NCBI GenBank assembly: GCA_036172015.1
Contig: JAVHSE010000069.1
Coordinates: 1 to 8,206, forward strand
DNA from: UBA7396 sp036172015
GTDB lineage: Bacteria > Patescibacteriota > Gracilibacteria > BD1-5 > UBA6164
Direction of reading: 5' to 3'
Length of the DNA stretch: 8,206 bases
Of this stretch, positions 7,315 through 8,206 are shown in pieces. Made by a program: the position numbers and the translations under genes. Within the stretch, counting starts at the first letter, position 1. Each line of letters begins with the position of its first letter. The notes beneath the pieces are model-generated. The model ran no database searches and had not been told where the DNA came from. It saw nothing but the letters and a program-made list of their open reading frames with translations.

Positions 7315-8064
7315 TTATTTTTTTCAAATAAGATTTCAAATTTTTCTTTTAATAAGACTTCATAATGATTGACTAGGCTTTATTCATTGTTGATTATATA
7401 TTTTTTTGTATAAAATAATATTTCTGATTTTTCATTCATATAAATGAGTTGAAAGTATTTCTATCAGAGCATCATTATGAATTCATGTAGTTAATTTAAT
7501 ATCTTTATCTCATCATTTGATAATAGGGAAAGTCATGTTTTCGTCCATAATTTTTGAATGTATTCAAGTTTCTTCATCATTAATCATAAGATATCAATTT
7601 ATACTTACATTATCAATTATGTGCACTAAAAATCGTAGAGTTATATTGATTGAATTTTTTGGGGTATATTTTATAAAATTTATAATAATAATATCTCATG
7701 AATTACAATCTAAAGTGTCTATTTTTTGAAGTTCTCATTTTTGATAATTTCACATTGTTTGAATATTTTCAAAATATCAAAAAATTTTTGTTTGTAATTC
7801 TTTGTTGATAGAAGTTGGCTTCTTGTTTTCAGTTTCATTATTCGATGGAGTTTCCTTTGTTCTATTTTCACTTGATCGAGTATTTTCTGGTATTAATTCA
7901 TTTAAATCAAGCTCTAACCAAGGTGTAGTAAGTTCATTTCATAAACTAACATATTCTGTCATAATTGAATCTCTTGGAAAGTCAGAATACTGCATAATTT
8001 CAGAATGACTCAGTCTACTGTTTCTATATAATGGTTCTGTTAATGGTCATGTTTGCTCTTTCAT
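7315..8064 (-). CDS. Hypothetical protein of 249 residues, unknown family
   Basis: The frame runs from ATG (8064-8062) to TAA (7317-7315) and is intact only when about 16 TGA codons are read as Gly. The N-terminal part (1-60) is polar with two tyrosine- and leucine-rich stretches. Residues about 62-88 are low-complexity and rich in S, N, T, E and K, probably a flexible linker. The rest (about 90-235) alternates hydrophobic strands and turns (for example DIIIINFIKY and NITLRFLVHIIDN) and looks like a compact mixed domain. The C-terminus is basic (SLIKRKIGNLIGKK). No signal peptide, membrane helix or catalytic motif is visible, so a cytoplasmic protein is likely. It has its own predicted promoter and a strong terminator, so it is probably monocistronic. 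I do not recognise it and assign no function. Confidence 0.8.
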
Positions 8065-8104
8065 ATGTTTTTAATAATATATAAGTATGTTTTTGAGAAA
8101 GAAT

Positions 8105-8132
8105 ATAGTATCTTATGAAAAAAGCATAACAA
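8105..8132 (-). promoter_or_regulatory. Candidate promoter of the 249-residue gene
   Basis: On the minus strand, TTGTTA (8132-8127) and TACTAT (8110-8105) are separated by 16 bases. Transcription would begin near 8098, leaving a leader of about 34 bases. The hexamers are only fair matches. Confidence 0.35.
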
Positions 8133-8171
8133 ATCAAATTATTTTTTGAGATTTTGTAGAAAAAATAATTA

Positions 8172-8206
8172 AAATGTCGTAAAAGTAAAAAATAGAAATG
8201 TCGTAA
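8172..8206. repeat. Direct repeat AAATGTCGTAA at the right edge
   Basis: An 11-base sequence occurs at 8172-8182 and again at 8196-8206, a period of 24 bases. It carries a CG dinucleotide in otherwise almost pure A/T sequence. It lies about 40 bases upstream of the predicted promoter of the 249-residue gene and runs to the window end. It may be two regulator sites or the first units of a longer array outside the window. Confidence 0.4.

Noticed and set aside
7517..8008. Two plus-strand open frames of about 70 codons
   Set aside because: They are antisense to the intact 249-residue gene, which explains the region better and has a promoter and terminator.
1..8206. TGA = Trp code (Mycoplasma-type) or many frameshifted pseudogenes
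   Set aside because: TGA positions match conserved glycines, while TGG is used for tryptophan in the same genes, and no frame shifts are needed.
8172..8206. CRISPR array
   Set aside because: Only two 11-base units with a 13-base gap are visible; repeat and spacer are both too short and no cas gene is present.
7057..8206. AbiEii toxin gene after the AbiEi-like gene
   Set aside because: No plus-strand frame, even with TGA=Gly, follows; the minus strand holds other genes.

Overview
The window is very AT-rich bacterial DNA in which in-frame TGA must be read as glycine. Under the standard code almost every gene here is broken into pieces. With TGA read as Gly, eight coherent reading frames appear, and TGA falls on invariant glycines such as the GGxGGH loop of MurG, the VRGLDYY and GGGGRYD motifs of HisRS and the GGAYG knot loop of RlmH. 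Tryptophan is written TGG, and every complete gene stops at TAA except one at TAG. This is the signature of translation table 25 (Gracilibacteria / Absconditabacteria, BD1-5 and SR1). These are reduced candidate phyla with host-dependent or predatory members; which of the two is present cannot be decided from this window.

Layout. The left edge (1-169, minus) holds the N-terminal zinc ribbon of a transposase-like protein that runs off the window. A strong hairpin terminator follows, then a two-gene minus-strand cell-wall operon: a PAP2 phosphatase (1364-1966) leading into murG (309-1361), two bases apart. A divergent promoter region (about 1967-2133) separates it from a plus-strand operon of hisS (2134-3480) and rlmH (3473-3925), which overlap by 8 bases. 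The hisS leader carries a 12-bp hairpin. The rlmH terminator is fused to the promoter of the next gene (4030-6123), a 697-residue secreted protein with a signal peptide, a long coiled coil, an M23/LytM endopeptidase domain and a T4-type (GH24) lysozyme domain. A terminator and a promoter containing two identical dyads lead to an AbiEi-like winged-helix protein (6265-7056). The right end is minus strand: a 249-residue protein I do not recognise (7315-8064), a hairpin terminator, and a possible 60-residue gene (7064-7246) ending 7 bases from the AbiEi-like gene.

Function. PAP2 (recycling of the undecaprenyl carrier) and MurG (lipid II synthesis) both serve peptidoglycan building. The M23-GH24 protein would cut both peptide cross-links and glycan strands. 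HisS and RlmH serve translation. The AbiEi-like gene is solitary: no AbiEii nucleotidyltransferase toxin follows it. The most notable items are the bifunctional wall hydrolase, a candidate for predation or envelope remodelling, and the AbiEi-like gene with its paired candidate operators.
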